A stretch of DNA of 64,000 bases from an uncultured Oscillospiraceae bacterium (GTDB lineage Bacteria; Bacillota; Clostridia; Oscillospirales; Oscillospiraceae). Positions 51,886 to 61,090 of the stretch are shown here, piece by piece. The stretch spans positions 33,099-97,098 of the forward strand of contig CAKTTB010000008.1 in the NCBI GenBank assembly GCA_934613505.1. The letters are read 5' to 3'. Position numbers and translations under genes: made by a program. Every line of letters starts with the position of its first letter. Positions within the stretch are counted from its first letter, which is position 1. The notes beneath the pieces are model-generated. The model was given only the letters and a program-made list of their open reading frames with translations, searched no databases and had not been told where the DNA came from.

Positions 51886-52070
51886 TGTTTGAGGATTACC
51901 CGGATATCCTTTCGCCGGAGGAAGCCGCAGAAGCCCTCAGGATCGGTGAGAATGCGATTTATGAATTGCTGAACAGCAAAAAACTCAGCGCCTATAAAAA
52001 CGGGCGCAATTGGCTGATCCCAAAGGAAGCTGTGCGAAAATATGTTGTAGAGCAGTCAAAGCTGGAATGA
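51885..52070 (+). CDS. xis: Excisionase-family / helix-turn-helix DNA-binding protein
   Basis: This 61-aa MerR-like winged helix (ILSPEEAAEALRIGENAIYE then KLSAYKNGRNWLIPKEAVRKY) is the standard Xis/HTH_17 fold. In such elements it directs the integrase toward excision. It is coupled to the gene before it and followed by a terminator. It lies far (about 4 kb) from int, which is unusual, so it could also be a general regulator. Confidence 0.75.
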   Translation: MFEDYPDILSPEEAAEALRIGENAIYELLNSKKLSAYKNGRNWLIPKEAVRKYVVEQSKLE

Positions 52071-52075
52071 TCCAC

Positions 52076-52115
52076 AAAGCAAGGTCCGAATCAGAAACGA
52101 TTCGGGCCTTGCTTC
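52076..52115. terminator. Bidirectional terminator between xis and XRE genes
   Basis: AAGCAAGGTCCGAATC pairs with GATTCGGGCCTTGCTT across AGAAAC; CGCTTTT follows. Confidence 0.75.
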
Positions 52116-52444
52116 GCTTTTGTGATCAGTTCAAGGATTCCCTGCAAGGTTTTGTCGATGCTTTCCTTATAAGCAACGTCAAGCTGACTGATTTTTGATG
52201 TCGTATCAGACCATGCGCTTTGATTGACCGTATTCCCAAACAGCAGTTCATCGCTGCTGCAGGAAAGAATCTTGCAAACCGTCATAAGCGTGTCCAGACT
52301 GAACGCAGAATCGCCCAACTCGACATTTGCCAAAAAGCGCGGACTGAGAGAACAGAGCTCGCTGAGCTGTTCTCTGGTGTATCCGGCAGCTTCGCGTTTC
52401 GCCCGAAGCCGCTTCCCAATTTCTGCTTTTGTTTCTTTATCCAC
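52091..52444 (-). CDS. XRE family transcriptional regulator
   Basis: This protein of about 117 aa has an N-terminal Cro/C1 helix-turn-helix (IGKRLRAKREAAGYTREQLS, then ELCSLSPRFLANVELGD) and a helical tail. GTG at 52444 is favoured because AGAGGTGA lies just before it; an ATG six codons upstream covers that site. It is divergent from the 747-aa gene and probably represses one or both of the flanking operons. Confidence 0.8.
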   Translation of the reverse strand: MDKETKAEIGKRLRAKREAAGYTREQLSELCSLSPRFLANVELGDSAFSLDTLMTVCKILSCSSDELLFGNTVNQSAWSDTTSKISQLDVAYKESIDKTLQGILELITKAKQGPNRF

Positions 52445-52556
52445 GAAATCACCTCTAATCACAAGTTTAATATGTGTTATAAGAGGTTGAAATGTGATAG
52501 AAATTCATGTAAAATATGTGATACAGAGTGATATAGGAGAAAAGGGAGGGCTTTAG

Positions 52557-54800
52557 ATGAAGTTTCGGCTGCTCGGTCAGGACGTAGCGATCAGCGAAGC
52601 GGCAGAAAGCTACAACACATATCGGAAACTGTTCATTGGACAGGCCAAAACTGCGGCCAATCAATTCTTTGATGCGTATGAAAGAAACCAGTCGCTGGAA
52701 GACGTTGTGAGAAAAACACCGGATCAAATTGCAGCGTGTATTGCGCCGTCGGTCGAGCTGTGCATTCAGATACTGGTCGACCATGGTGTTTATACCATTG
52801 ACCGTGAACAATTCTCCAGCACATATCGGTCTTATCTGGATCGGTGGAAGAAAGCGTATGAGGCGATCTGCGGCCAGTATGACAGCATTGTTTCTGAGCA
52901 GGAGGAGCTGGATCAGTATCGTGTTGCGCGCCGGGAGAATCGCGGCCGTTGGGTCGGCGGAGGCTTCGGCGTTGGCGGTGCGTTGAAGGGAGCTGCGACC
53001 GCAGGGGCTATGAACATGGTATCCGGCGCTGCGCACAGAGTCGTAAACGGTGTCGGAAAGATTTTCTCATCATTATCTGCTTCAAGCGAAATGCGGAAGA
53101 TCTTCAACGACAGCAAAACACGATCCAGTCTGGCCAGAAGCGTCTGGAATACAGTTTTTTATCTGCATTACGCGCTGATCGACTGTCTGGATCGTACCGG
53201 GGCTGATCACCTGCCTTATGAGGGGCGCGAAACCTCAGGTATGGATCAAAAGGCAACCGCGATTTTGAATAATATCGCGCATATAGCCGACGCTTCCCAG
53301 CGGCGGGAGGCGTTGTTGGAGGCTTTTCGGATCGACCCATATCTCTCTGACTGGTATCTGCTTGCGCTGCAAAGCGATGGCGATCCGGATGGGAAGCTGC
53401 AGGAAGCTGCAGATTATTTTGATATTCCTGGCATTACCAGTGCAAAACAATCCATACTGGACACATTTGCGAAAGCATTGCCGCTCGATACCGAAGATGC
53501 CGCAAAACTGGCCGTTCAGAAAATTCAGGCAGAAAAAGAACGGCTGCAATACTTTGAGGACACCGAACATACGCAGTTAGCCGTCGATACGGTTAAAAAC
53601 TTTGATATTGCCTATCGGACAGTAGACGGATACCTGCACCAAACCAGAGAAGACGCCGATTTTTCCCGCAGTGAAATCAATCAGATCTTAGCGGTCGAAG
53701 AAGGCGTCGATTTTTCAGACATAGACTCGGTTGCGAGCGGGCAGCAGCAGCTCAGCGTTTTCCATTCTGCCGTAGCCCAGCAGCACCAGCAGAAGCTGGA
53801 CGAGGCATGGACCGGACTGGATATCAAGCGGCGGTCTGTTGCGACAGGGATTCCAAACGGAGAGCCGCTCGTCTTTAACACCCCGGAGCTCGCCGCACAA
53901 GCACAGCAGATTGCCGATCAATTACGGCAGCGGATGATCACATGTCAGAAAAGCGCAAATGCGGAAGCTGCGCTTAAAACGATGCTCGGCCATCTTGCAT
54001 ATGAAGGGCTCCCGGCGGAGCTGCTTGCCTGCTATACGGCAGAGCTGAACCGCCTGCTGTGTGAGATCGACCGGAAAGAACGCACCGCATTTGGGCAGGA
54101 ATACCCCAACAGAGAAGCGGCAGCAAACGCACAGCAAACGTATACGCAGTTGGAGCAGAGCGTTCATAAGCCGGACGCCCCCAAACATGCGGAGGCGATC
54201 CGAAAGCAGATTGCACAGGCCGATTTACCGGAGGCAACAAAAGAAGCGCTCCGAACCACACTCTTTCAGAAGGAGCATGCAACACGGATCGCCGCTGCGA
54301 AGGGTTTTGGAAAAGCAAGTACATGGATTCTGATTGCCGTAATCATCGTGAGCCATTTTCTTTCTCTGTCCTGTACACAGGCTTTTTTAGGCAGACGCTT
54401 TTATATTCTGGGGTATTCCTATATGCTCAGCGATTTGAATGTCTGTGATCGGCTGTCTTTCTGGGATGGCATCAAGAATGCGGTCGTTGTCTTCGGCCAC
54501 TGCGCCGGCGATATCTTTATAAAGAGCTTTCACGAATATTTTGCAGGTTTCCACAATGGCTTTCTGGCCGGAGTTGTCTGGGCCGTTGTCGGCATCTTCT
54601 GGACGCTGATCAAGCATGCGTTCCTTGCAATCCCGCGGTACATTCTGTGCCTTGTCACCGTATTTTTTCAGAAGACCTCCATCTTTTATTACATTGGATA
54701 TGCGCTTGGCACATGGCCGCTGTTCCGGGTGCTCAGCGCGTACAGCAACAAGGGAGAGGAAGAAGAAACCATCCGCCGTCAGGTTGAAGGAAAATCGTAA
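52557..54800 (+). CDS. Large 747-aa protein with glycine-rich and C-terminal membrane regions, unknown
   Basis: The N-terminal part is helical with heptad-like stretches (about 1-125). Residues 128-165 form a Gly/Ala-rich amphipathic region (GGGFGVGGALKGAATAGAMN, then MVSGAAHRVV). A long alpha-helical middle (about 180-575) follows, then three or four hydrophobic segments (about 588-610, 640-660 and 665-725) and a charged tail. GGAGGGC precedes the ATG. No enzymatic motif is seen. It heads an operon with a Cys-rich lipoprotein and an Lgt homologue, so a cell-envelope role is likely; specifics unknown. Confidence 0.7.
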   Translation: MKFRLLGQDVAISEAAESYNTYRKLFIGQAKTAANQFFDAYERNQSLEDVVRKTPDQIAACIAPSVELCIQILVDHGVYTIDREQFSSTYRSYLDRWKKAYEAICGQYDSIVSEQEELDQYRVARRENRGRWVGGGFGVGGALKGAATAGAMNMVSGAAHRVVNGVGKIFSSLSASSEMRKIFNDSKTRSSLARSVWNTVFYLHYALIDCLDRTGADHLPYEGRETSGMDQKATAILNNIAHIADASQRREALLEAFRIDPYLSDWYLLALQSDGDPDGKLQEAADYFDIPGITSAKQSILDTFAKALPLDTEDAAKLAVQKIQAEKERLQYFEDTEHTQLAVDTVKNFDIAYRTVDGYLHQTREDADFSRSEINQILAVEEGVDFSDIDSVASGQQQLSVFHSAVAQQHQQKLDEAWTGLDIKRRSVATGIPNGEPLVFNTPELAAQAQQIADQLRQRMITCQKSANAEAALKTMLGHLAYEGLPAELLACYTAELNRLLCEIDRKERTAFGQEYPNREAAANAQQTYTQLEQSVHKPDAPKHAEAIRKQIAQADLPEATKEALRTTLFQKEHATRIAAAKGFGKASTWILIAVIIVSHFLSLSCTQAFLGRRFYILGYSYMLSDLNVCDRLSFWDGIKNAVVVFGHCAGDIFIKSFHEYFAGFHNGFLAGVVWAVVGIFWTLIKHAFLAIPRYILCLVTVFFQKTSIFYYIGYALGTWPLFRVLSAYSNKGEEEETIRRQVEGKS

Positions 54801-54814
54801 GGAGAGGAATTGAA

Positions 54815-55048
54815 ATGAGGAAGCAGCATTTTTTACACATCCTGATCATTTTTGTGATCTGTTTTTCGTGCCTGCTGGCAATCACGGGCTGCGGCGGCTG
54901 CAACAATGCCTGTTATGATTGCGGAAGCTGCACAACAAATTCATGTCTGAAGTCCTGCAACTGTGCAACAAAATCCTGCGCAACGTGCGTCGAATGCGCG
55001 GGATGCGGATATTTCTGCGAAGGCTGCAGAAGCCCCTTCGTGGATTAA
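54815..55048 (+). CDS. Cysteine-rich small lipoprotein
   Basis: This 77-aa protein has a lipoprotein signal peptide (HILIIFVICFSCLLAITGC). Lipidation is expected at the Cys of AITGC. Roughly 50 residues with about 16 further cysteines follow in CxxC, CxxxC and CxC spacing (CNNACYDCGSC, CATCVECAGCGYFCEGC). This density suggests disulfide crosslinking or metal binding outside the membrane. AAGGAGAGG precedes the ATG. It lies directly before the Lgt-like gene. No named family is recognised. Confidence 0.72.
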   Translation: MRKQHFLHILIIFVICFSCLLAITGCGGCNNACYDCGSCTTNSCLKSCNCATKSCATCVECAGCGYFCEGCRSPFVD

Positions 55049-55058
55049 GGAACAGAAC

Positions 55059-55943
55059 ATGTGTCCGAATTTTACATTTACGATCCACGGGCTTGCGTCG
55101 TTCTCACTTCCAGCCTACTCGGTATTTGCCTGCATCGGCCTGCTCTTTATGATGCTGTTTCTATATGCGAAAACGCAGCAGATCGGGGTCTCATTTTTGC
55201 GGTTCCTTCTGCTCGTCGGGGCAATGGCGGCAGGCGTCGGTATCGGCAGTAAGGCGCTATTCGCACTGACGCAGATCCCGGAATTTCTGAAGGAGCCGAC
55301 GCTTCGGAATCTTGGGGAAATAATCTGGACAAGCGGGTTTGTATTTTACGGCGGTTTATTCGGAGCGATATTGGCCGTAAAGCTCTATGCAAAGGTGTTC
55401 CGCCTGAACGGGCAATCCTTTCTTAACCAGATCGCGCCCGCATTCCCGCTTTTCCATTTCTGGGGAAGAATCGGCTGCTTCTTTGCGGGCTGCTGTTACG
55501 GAAAACCTGTTGGCTGGGGCATCGCCATGCAGCAGACACCGGACGTGCCGCGCATTCCGATTCAGTTGATCGAAGCGGGCTGTCTGCTTGTTATTTTCAT
55601 AGGACTGCTCCTGCTGCAGCGCCGAAGGTCCCATGCTCCTGCGCTCCGGATTTATCTCATTTCCTATGCAGTCTGCCGGTTTGCGCTGGAATTTTTCCGT
55701 GGGGACGAATTGCGCGGCATCTGGCTGGGCCGCTCTACATCGCAGTGGATTTCACTGGCAATTATCCTGTATTTTGCGTTAGCCGCTTTGCTTACAGACA
55801 TGAATCATCGTATCCATCACACAGAAAACTGGAGGAAAATGAACAATGAAAAAGAAAACAGCAATTCTATTATGCGCGGTATGTCTGGTAACGCTTCTGG
55901 GGTGCCAGAAGGCATCAGAACCGACGGAGACATTAGCAAATGA
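55059..55943 (+). CDS. lgt: Prolipoprotein diacylglyceryl transferase homologue (Lgt)
   Basis: This 294-aa membrane protein has about seven helices. The Lgt signature region GRIGCFFAGCCYGKPVGWGI (about 152-171) and the C-terminal CRFALEFFRGDE (about 212-223) match. Lgt attaches diacylglycerol to the lipobox cysteine of pre-lipoproteins. Housekeeping Lgt is normally chromosomal; one here, flanked by two lipoproteins, suggests dedicated modification. The start follows AAGGAAC. The last 33 codons overlap the next gene in another frame, giving an unusual hydrophilic tail. Confidence 0.85.
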   Translation: MCPNFTFTIHGLASFSLPAYSVFACIGLLFMMLFLYAKTQQIGVSFLRFLLLVGAMAAGVGIGSKALFALTQIPEFLKEPTLRNLGEIIWTSGFVFYGGLFGAILAVKLYAKVFRLNGQSFLNQIAPAFPLFHFWGRIGCFFAGCCYGKPVGWGIAMQQTPDVPRIPIQLIEAGCLLVIFIGLLLLQRRRSHAPALRIYLISYAVCRFALEFFRGDELRGIWLGRSTSQWISLAIILYFALAALLTDMNHRIHHTENWRKMNNEKENSNSIMRGMSGNASGVPEGIRTDGDISK

Positions 55944-57156
55944 GGAACGAGATTACAGTGCGGCTGCGGAACAGGAAACGACAACCGAAGGCGCAGATCG
56001 TTCAAATAGTCCGCAGGATTCACGAGAAGACGTTACAACCCTTCAGCCTTCAGCGGACAGCACATCGGTCGATACGCCCATATGGGGCTTTGCGTCCTAT
56101 CAGGATTTTCTGGATCAGGCTGCTGAAACCTCGCCATCGGCAATGTTCGCGCTGTTTGATATGGACGCAGATGATCAGCCGGAGGTGATTCTGAAAACCG
56201 GAAGCTCAAAGGCATCCTCCAGATACGAGATCTATGGAATCAAAAACGGTGAAGCAATTTGCTACGGAAGCATTGACGGCATCGATACAAAGCTGTACCC
56301 CGTGTCACGATATTATGCGTTGATCTGTCTGACAGTTAACGAGGCACAGAATTTCTTGCGCGTTTCCCTTCTTGTATTTGATAATGGTGCCGTCACGGAT
56401 ATCGAGTCTTACAACGGGGAGATCATAGACGGCTACGGCGGGTATGAGGAATTGGAATTTACGCCACTTCGCAAGCGAAACGACGTGAGTTGGAACGGAA
56501 ATCCTTCCGAGATCAACGAGTGGCTCTTTAATCAGTTCTTGGAGCAGCACTGGAGCTATAACATGATTGACGAGCTTCGGGATAATGGCAGCCTTTATGA
56601 TATCAATTTCAGAGCCAGCCTGCCGATGCAGATGGGCATTGAAGTGTACGAGACTGCCACGCTTGACGAGCTGCTTTTGTTTGCTATCGGATATGAAATG
56701 GTAAACGATCCGACGAATGTGGACGTTTTTATGAAGGACGGAAGACTCCGGCATGCAATTTCCACACAGACCGCCAATGAAGTCCTGCTGGACTTTTTTG
56801 GGCTTCAGCCCGATTATTCCATGCTGAGTCCTACAGGAGACGTATTCCTCAGCGGCGATACTATCTACTATCGAACCTACGATGAGTCGCACTGGCCGTA
56901 CATTGCAATCGCAAATGATATCTGCGATAACAACGATAGAACCTTCAGTGTCCAATTTGATATTTATAGAGTCAGCAGCACGTTGTCATGGTACGATTAT
57001 GATCAGTTCTATGCAATGACCGCAGCCGAGGCCGCGAATCAGAACGACCTGATTTGGATCGGCACCGGGAATGAGGTGTTGTACCAGTATGGCGCCGATG
57101 CTGAACAGCTTGGTGAAGGAGTAATTACATCTTACGGAATTTTTCTTCAGCAATAG
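55846..57156 (+). CDS. Large lipoprotein, unknown function
   Basis: This 436-aa lipoprotein has signal MKKKTAILLCAVCLVTLLGC (Cys20 lipidated) and a Thr/Glu/Ser-rich linker (about 25-75). A globular region follows with an EF-hand-like acidic stretch FALFDMDADDQPEV (about 102-115), as found in many VCBS-like or DUF lipoproteins of Clostridia. It overlaps the 3' end of lgt by 98 bp in another frame; GGAGGAAAATG supports the start. It is a likely substrate of the adjacent Lgt. Function not assigned. Confidence 0.75.
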   Translation: MKKKTAILLCAVCLVTLLGCQKASEPTETLANEERDYSAAAEQETTTEGADRSNSPQDSREDVTTLQPSADSTSVDTPIWGFASYQDFLDQAAETSPSAMFALFDMDADDQPEVILKTGSSKASSRYEIYGIKNGEAICYGSIDGIDTKLYPVSRYYALICLTVNEAQNFLRVSLLVFDNGAVTDIESYNGEIIDGYGGYEELEFTPLRKRNDVSWNGNPSEINEWLFNQFLEQHWSYNMIDELRDNGSLYDINFRASLPMQMGIEVYETATLDELLLFAIGYEMVNDPTNVDVFMKDGRLRHAISTQTANEVLLDFFGLQPDYSMLSPTGDVFLSGDTIYYRTYDESHWPYIAIANDICDNNDRTFSVQFDIYRVSSTLSWYDYDQFYAMTAAEAANQNDLIWIGTGNEVLYQYGADAEQLGEGVITSYGIFLQQ

Positions 57157-57225
57157 ACGCTGCCGGTTATTGCGTGTAACACGGGAGAAGAAGCACTAAC
57201 CGTCTATCGATTACATGTTCTATAA

Positions 57226-57270
57226 AACGTAAAACGGTTCCTGCGTTTCGGCAGGAACCATTTTACGTTT
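57226..57270. terminator. Strong bidirectional terminator
   Basis: 19-position stem (one mismatch) AACGTAAAAcGGTTCCTGC / GCAGGAACCaTTTTACGTT across GTTTCG, between convergent genes. Confidence 0.85.
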
Positions 57271-59965
57271 AGACGTTCCATATTTTTTGAAGGTCAACCG
57301 TCCTTTGCGTATATTCTTCCACGAATGGCTTATTTGCGGCGCAGGCAATCCATCCATTCCCAATTTGGGACACAATATGTTCACCGATTTTTAAATCTTG
57401 TAACGTCGTCCGGGCTAAAGCCTGTCCTTTGGATGTTGATTCCAGTACTTGTGCAGCCTTTGCGTTTTCAGCCTGACCTTGGTTGAAATACACTGACGTA
57501 TTCATTTGATCTGTGATTCTTTTCATCTTGCTGGTCAGTATTTGCGTTGTAAGCCAAAGGCAACAATCGAACATTCGACCTTCTCGAATAATCTCAAAAA
57601 GTATGGAAGTCTCTGCAGGATTAAATTGTTGAAATTCATCGATTGCAATAATCAAGGGCACATCAGTATCAACGCAGGAGTACGTTAAACGTGCCTTCTG
57701 AAATTGGTATAGGCTGGCCAAAAGTATTTCTATATAAACGGAAAGCATAAAACTACTACCTTTGAAATCCTGCATATTTAAAATAGTCGTTTTTCCAATA
57801 CAATCATTCCATGATATTACATCACCAGAAAACGCTCGACTGTCAGCCATTAGATTTAGTGCATCTTTTACCTTTTTTCTATTGCCGCCGTTGCTATTTA
57901 GCATATCCCTGAAAGAGGTGATAAACCTCCTCATGGTTGGATGTGCGTTATTTTTACAGAAGTCAGTAAGCGTTCGCTCTATTAAAGTAGCATATGTATC
58001 CGATAGTCGTAGCGACTGCCTGAAATAATTTGCATACTGGTTCGTAATATTTGGATCTTCGATAGAAACATCAGAAAAATGTTCTGCAATATTGATGACT
58101 TGGGCCCCGTCTATCTCGGGCAACTTACCTTGCAAGTGGACAATAACGGTCATTATTCTTTTCTGCGCAGCTTGTTGCAGCATAGTCTCCAAGAAGACAC
58201 TTTTTCCTTGACCAGATGCACCCAATATACGCATATGCCTGTTAGCGTTCTTTTGAAATAGCCAGTTTACCGCTTTCCCCGTTTTAATGCTTTGACCGAA
58301 GCAGAATGTATAACCGCATGTATTTTTACTGGCCCAGTCTGGCTCACTAAGATTATGGGCGGGGTTCATCTGACTTTTGCCCTTAATCACATAAGCATTG
58401 CGGTATTGAGCTGTCCTGCCGTTTGCTTCAAACCTAATCCTACTTTGATAAGAGTTGCGATTGATTTTAGGTGCACATAAGCGACGCTCTTGCTCCAGTG
58501 CGCGTAATGCCTGATATATGCTCACAGGCATATCCAGACCTTGTAAAATTTCCTCAAATGCTATTGCATTAACTTCCCACGCAGAACGTTCTTCGTTCCA
58601 GCGGACACAAGCCTTATTGTCAAATATGCCCAAATCCATTTCTTTGCCGTTTGCCGCTTCGCCGAGATTGACTATCACATTTTCTCCTATAAGTTTTTCT
58701 AACTCATCCAGAAAACATTCACCATCAACAGAAATATCAGAGGAATACTTGGCGAGTGTCCACGTCAGAAAATCATCAATGCTTGAATGATTTCCTAACC
58801 ACGGGTCAATTTTCACTCCGTTATTTTCATAAAAGAGACGCAGCGCATCAAATATTGTCCGTAAAACAGAATGTAAGGCCGAATTTTGGCAATTCATTTG
58901 TTTTAGCACAATAGATATCTGTGCAGGTACAAAAGAAGTCGCGAGGATATCGATATACATGCGTATATCGACGTTTGAATATCCAGCAAAGTCCCTTTCG
59001 GTCAACGCCAGATGCAGCATCCCATTTACATCAAGGGATTTTGCAGAAAAGACAATCGGCACACAATTATTGCAAGTATAACTGCTGTTTAGTTCATTTT
59101 GCAATGCTGCAACTTTGGCCCGCAGCGTACATCTCTCCGCATAAGCAGAACTTTCAATCAAAAAAGGAATGTCTTTTGTCTCTTTGAATCGCTGCAAAAA
59201 TTGCTTTTTGGGCAGATTTTCCTGCACAATTTCGCACCAGTTTTCTCGCGGATTGCCAAATAAGAACGTAATAACATTTGAGCGCAGAATTTGATTTGAA
59301 ATATCAAGGCAAAGAACATCTGACAGATTGATGCTGCGAAGAAGACTGGCGAAGTATGTATAGTGGAAATAAAGAAATAAGAACAGCCTCTTTTCCGGGT
59401 CAACGACTTGCTCAAAGTGCGCAAATACAGTATTCAGCACATCCTTAACCTTCTTGGGGAAATATGGGGCTGGTCTGAGCCAACTCAGATCATCATAGAC
59501 GAAAGATCTGGCCTTCAAGTTGTCACGCATGCTTTGATTTATTGGCCGATAGAAAAACCATTTCTGAATCTTCTTATCATATTCCCATCCGCCATAAAAC
59601 GGAATTCTAATTAAATCATTATCTCCTGCAAGGCTTTTTATGGTATGGCGAAATTGATGTGTAATATTACTCACGTCAGATTCGTTTGGATCAATCCATC
59701 TACTAAATTGGATATCCCTGCATTCATTTTCAAACTTATCGAAAACGATATCAAACAGATCTGGGGATCTAAATTCTTTTTCTTGTAACTCGATAGTATG
59801 CTTTACGCTTTGGTACTGCAAATGTAGCTGATAATGTGGATGACATTTATATGGTTCATCGTATATAATTTTTACTGCGTTAATAAGCTGCAAATTGATC
59901 ACGGGATAAGAATAACCGTCTGGCCTCCATCCTTCTGAAATAATTGGAATAATCATTTTATCCAT
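57269..59965 (-). CDS. HerA/VirB4-like P-loop ATPase, 898 aa
   Basis: The C-terminal third is a HerA-FtsK-type ATPase: Walker A GASGQGKS (about 590-597), Walker B PLIIAIDEFQQF (about 775-786), then IREGRMFDCCLWLTTQIL (about 795-812, sensor region) and an arginine-containing tail. The first 560 residues match no family I know. Base composition is clearly more AT-rich than the left part of the element. It may be a coupling/transfer ATPase or a defence ATPase; without other secretion genes both remain open. It has its own promoter. Confidence 0.72.
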   Translation of the reverse strand: MDKMIIPIISEGWRPDGYSYPVINLQLINAVKIIYDEPYKCHPHYQLHLQYQSVKHTIELQEKEFRSPDLFDIVFDKFENECRDIQFSRWIDPNESDVSNITHQFRHTIKSLAGDNDLIRIPFYGGWEYDKKIQKWFFYRPINQSMRDNLKARSFVYDDLSWLRPAPYFPKKVKDVLNTVFAHFEQVVDPEKRLFLFLYFHYTYFASLLRSINLSDVLCLDISNQILRSNVITFLFGNPRENWCEIVQENLPKKQFLQRFKETKDIPFLIESSAYAERCTLRAKVAALQNELNSSYTCNNCVPIVFSAKSLDVNGMLHLALTERDFAGYSNVDIRMYIDILATSFVPAQISIVLKQMNCQNSALHSVLRTIFDALRLFYENNGVKIDPWLGNHSSIDDFLTWTLAKYSSDISVDGECFLDELEKLIGENVIVNLGEAANGKEMDLGIFDNKACVRWNEERSAWEVNAIAFEEILQGLDMPVSIYQALRALEQERRLCAPKINRNSYQSRIRFEANGRTAQYRNAYVIKGKSQMNPAHNLSEPDWASKNTCGYTFCFGQSIKTGKAVNWLFQKNANRHMRILGASGQGKSVFLETMLQQAAQKRIMTVIVHLQGKLPEIDGAQVINIAEHFSDVSIEDPNITNQYANYFRQSLRLSDTYATLIERTLTDFCKNNAHPTMRRFITSFRDMLNSNGGNRKKVKDALNLMADSRAFSGDVISWNDCIGKTTILNMQDFKGSSFMLSVYIEILLASLYQFQKARLTYSCVDTDVPLIIAIDEFQQFNPAETSILFEIIREGRMFDCCLWLTTQILTSKMKRITDQMNTSVYFNQGQAENAKAAQVLESTSKGQALARTTLQDLKIGEHIVSQIGNGWIACAANKPFVEEYTQRTVDLQKIWNV

Positions 59966-60051
59966 AATATTTACCTAAATCCTTAATGTAAAATATATTA
60001 TAAAATACTTATAATGAAAAAGATTATAAATTTTTATTTTATTTTTAGATA

Positions 60052-60080
60052 ATTATAACTTAAATAAATTAAAATTGCAA
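60052..60080 (-). promoter_or_regulatory. Promoter of the ATPase gene
   Basis: Minus strand: TTGCAA (60075-60080), 17 bp, TATAAT (60052-60057), in very AT-rich DNA. Confidence 0.7.
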
Positions 60081-60123
60081 CAAATCGTGAAACCAATATT
60101 GCGCTTAAACAGTATTTGCAATA

Positions 60124-60162
60124 GAAAAGCCAACATCACGGCTGGTCCACATGATGTTGGCT
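60124..60162 (-). terminator. Terminator between the 302-aa gene and the ATPase gene
   Basis: 11-bp stem AGCCAACATCA / TGATGTTGGCT, with TTTTCTATTG on the minus strand side. It separates the two genes into different transcripts. Confidence 0.7.
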
Positions 60163-60181
60163 AACTCTTAAGTTGTACTGA

Positions 60182-61090
60182 TTACGCTGCGGCCAAATAC
60201 ACACGAATTGCCGCTGCAACATTTTCGTGCCATGTTCGAGAATGGAAGATTCTCAACTCATGCAAATGGCCCGTAAGGATTTCAGTCTTGGTGAGCCGCG
60301 AAGCAGTTTCCCAACCACCAACAAAAAAATAAGTCGCATTGTTGGGCGTACAGCTTTCAAAGACATAAAGGTTTTTTGCTTGAAACCCGTAGATAATGTA
60401 GCCCCAATATCCTTGTTTTCCAACGGCACGAAAATCCGGATTCATCGCATTCAAATGCTTATGTCTTCCGCGGATTATTGTTTGTTCTCCCTCTGATTTG
60501 TGCTTGAGAACGTGCGTGAGGTAGCGTTCAGCAAGTTCACTGTTTCTGGTGCCTGCGCGAAGAATCTCCCAAGGCACCTCTATGTCCTTCGCCGCACTGA
60601 AAATAGGTGCTTCCTTATTCGGCCACAGTTCGCAGCGCCCAAGCATTTCAAGGGCAACATTGATTGCAGCTTTTATTGCCGGATAGTCTTCCTCCCGGTT
60701 AACGAGCGGCGTTGAGAAAAGCACACTATTTTCAATGTGAAAATGCACTTCAGTTGGTGGAATAAGTCGTCGTTGATAGCATTTCCGATCCTGCCAGCAT
60801 GTCCCATAGTGTTCTGTACCACCCCAGTCTTCATAGCGATAACTATGCTCCCATGACCGAATCTCCTTCGGTAAATCCTTAACCGGAACGGTATATCCAT
60901 TTGCATTCTTCGACGTTGCTGCTCGAATAGGCCGAGGAATTCTCTGTAGGTCGTCTGCTAGAATTCCATATGTCCCTAGTTTCTCATAGTCCTCAGCGCA
61001 TAGCGGCACAGCAACAAATAGTTGTTCGTCAGGCGAAAATTCCAGTAAGTAGCGTTTTGGCTCGACAATTTTTTCTTTTTCGATTTTCAA
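60182..61090 (-). CDS. Unknown 302-aa protein of the element's right arm
   Basis: This is a soluble mixed alpha/beta protein with many aromatic and charged residues. Notable stretches are YRYEDWGGTEHYGTCWQDRK (about 82-101), IRGRHKHLNAMNPDFRA (about 208-224) and ELRIFHSRTWHENVAAAIR (about 278-296). No known motif is certain. TTG at 61090 is favoured: AAAGGAG lies 7 nt before it, while an earlier TTG reads through that site. It lies upstream of the ATPase gene in the same direction but behind a terminator. Cargo or defence partner is possible. Confidence 0.55.
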   Translation of the reverse strand: MKIEKEKIVEPKRYLLEFSPDEQLFVAVPLCAEDYEKLGTYGILADDLQRIPRPIRAATSKNANGYTVPVKDLPKEIRSWEHSYRYEDWGGTEHYGTCWQDRKCYQRRLIPPTEVHFHIENSVLFSTPLVNREEDYPAIKAAINVALEMLGRCELWPNKEAPIFSAAKDIEVPWEILRAGTRNSELAERYLTHVLKHKSEGEQTIIRGRHKHLNAMNPDFRAVGKQGYWGYIIYGFQAKNLYVFESCTPNNATYFFVGGWETASRLTKTEILTGHLHELRIFHSRTWHENVAAAIRVYLAAA

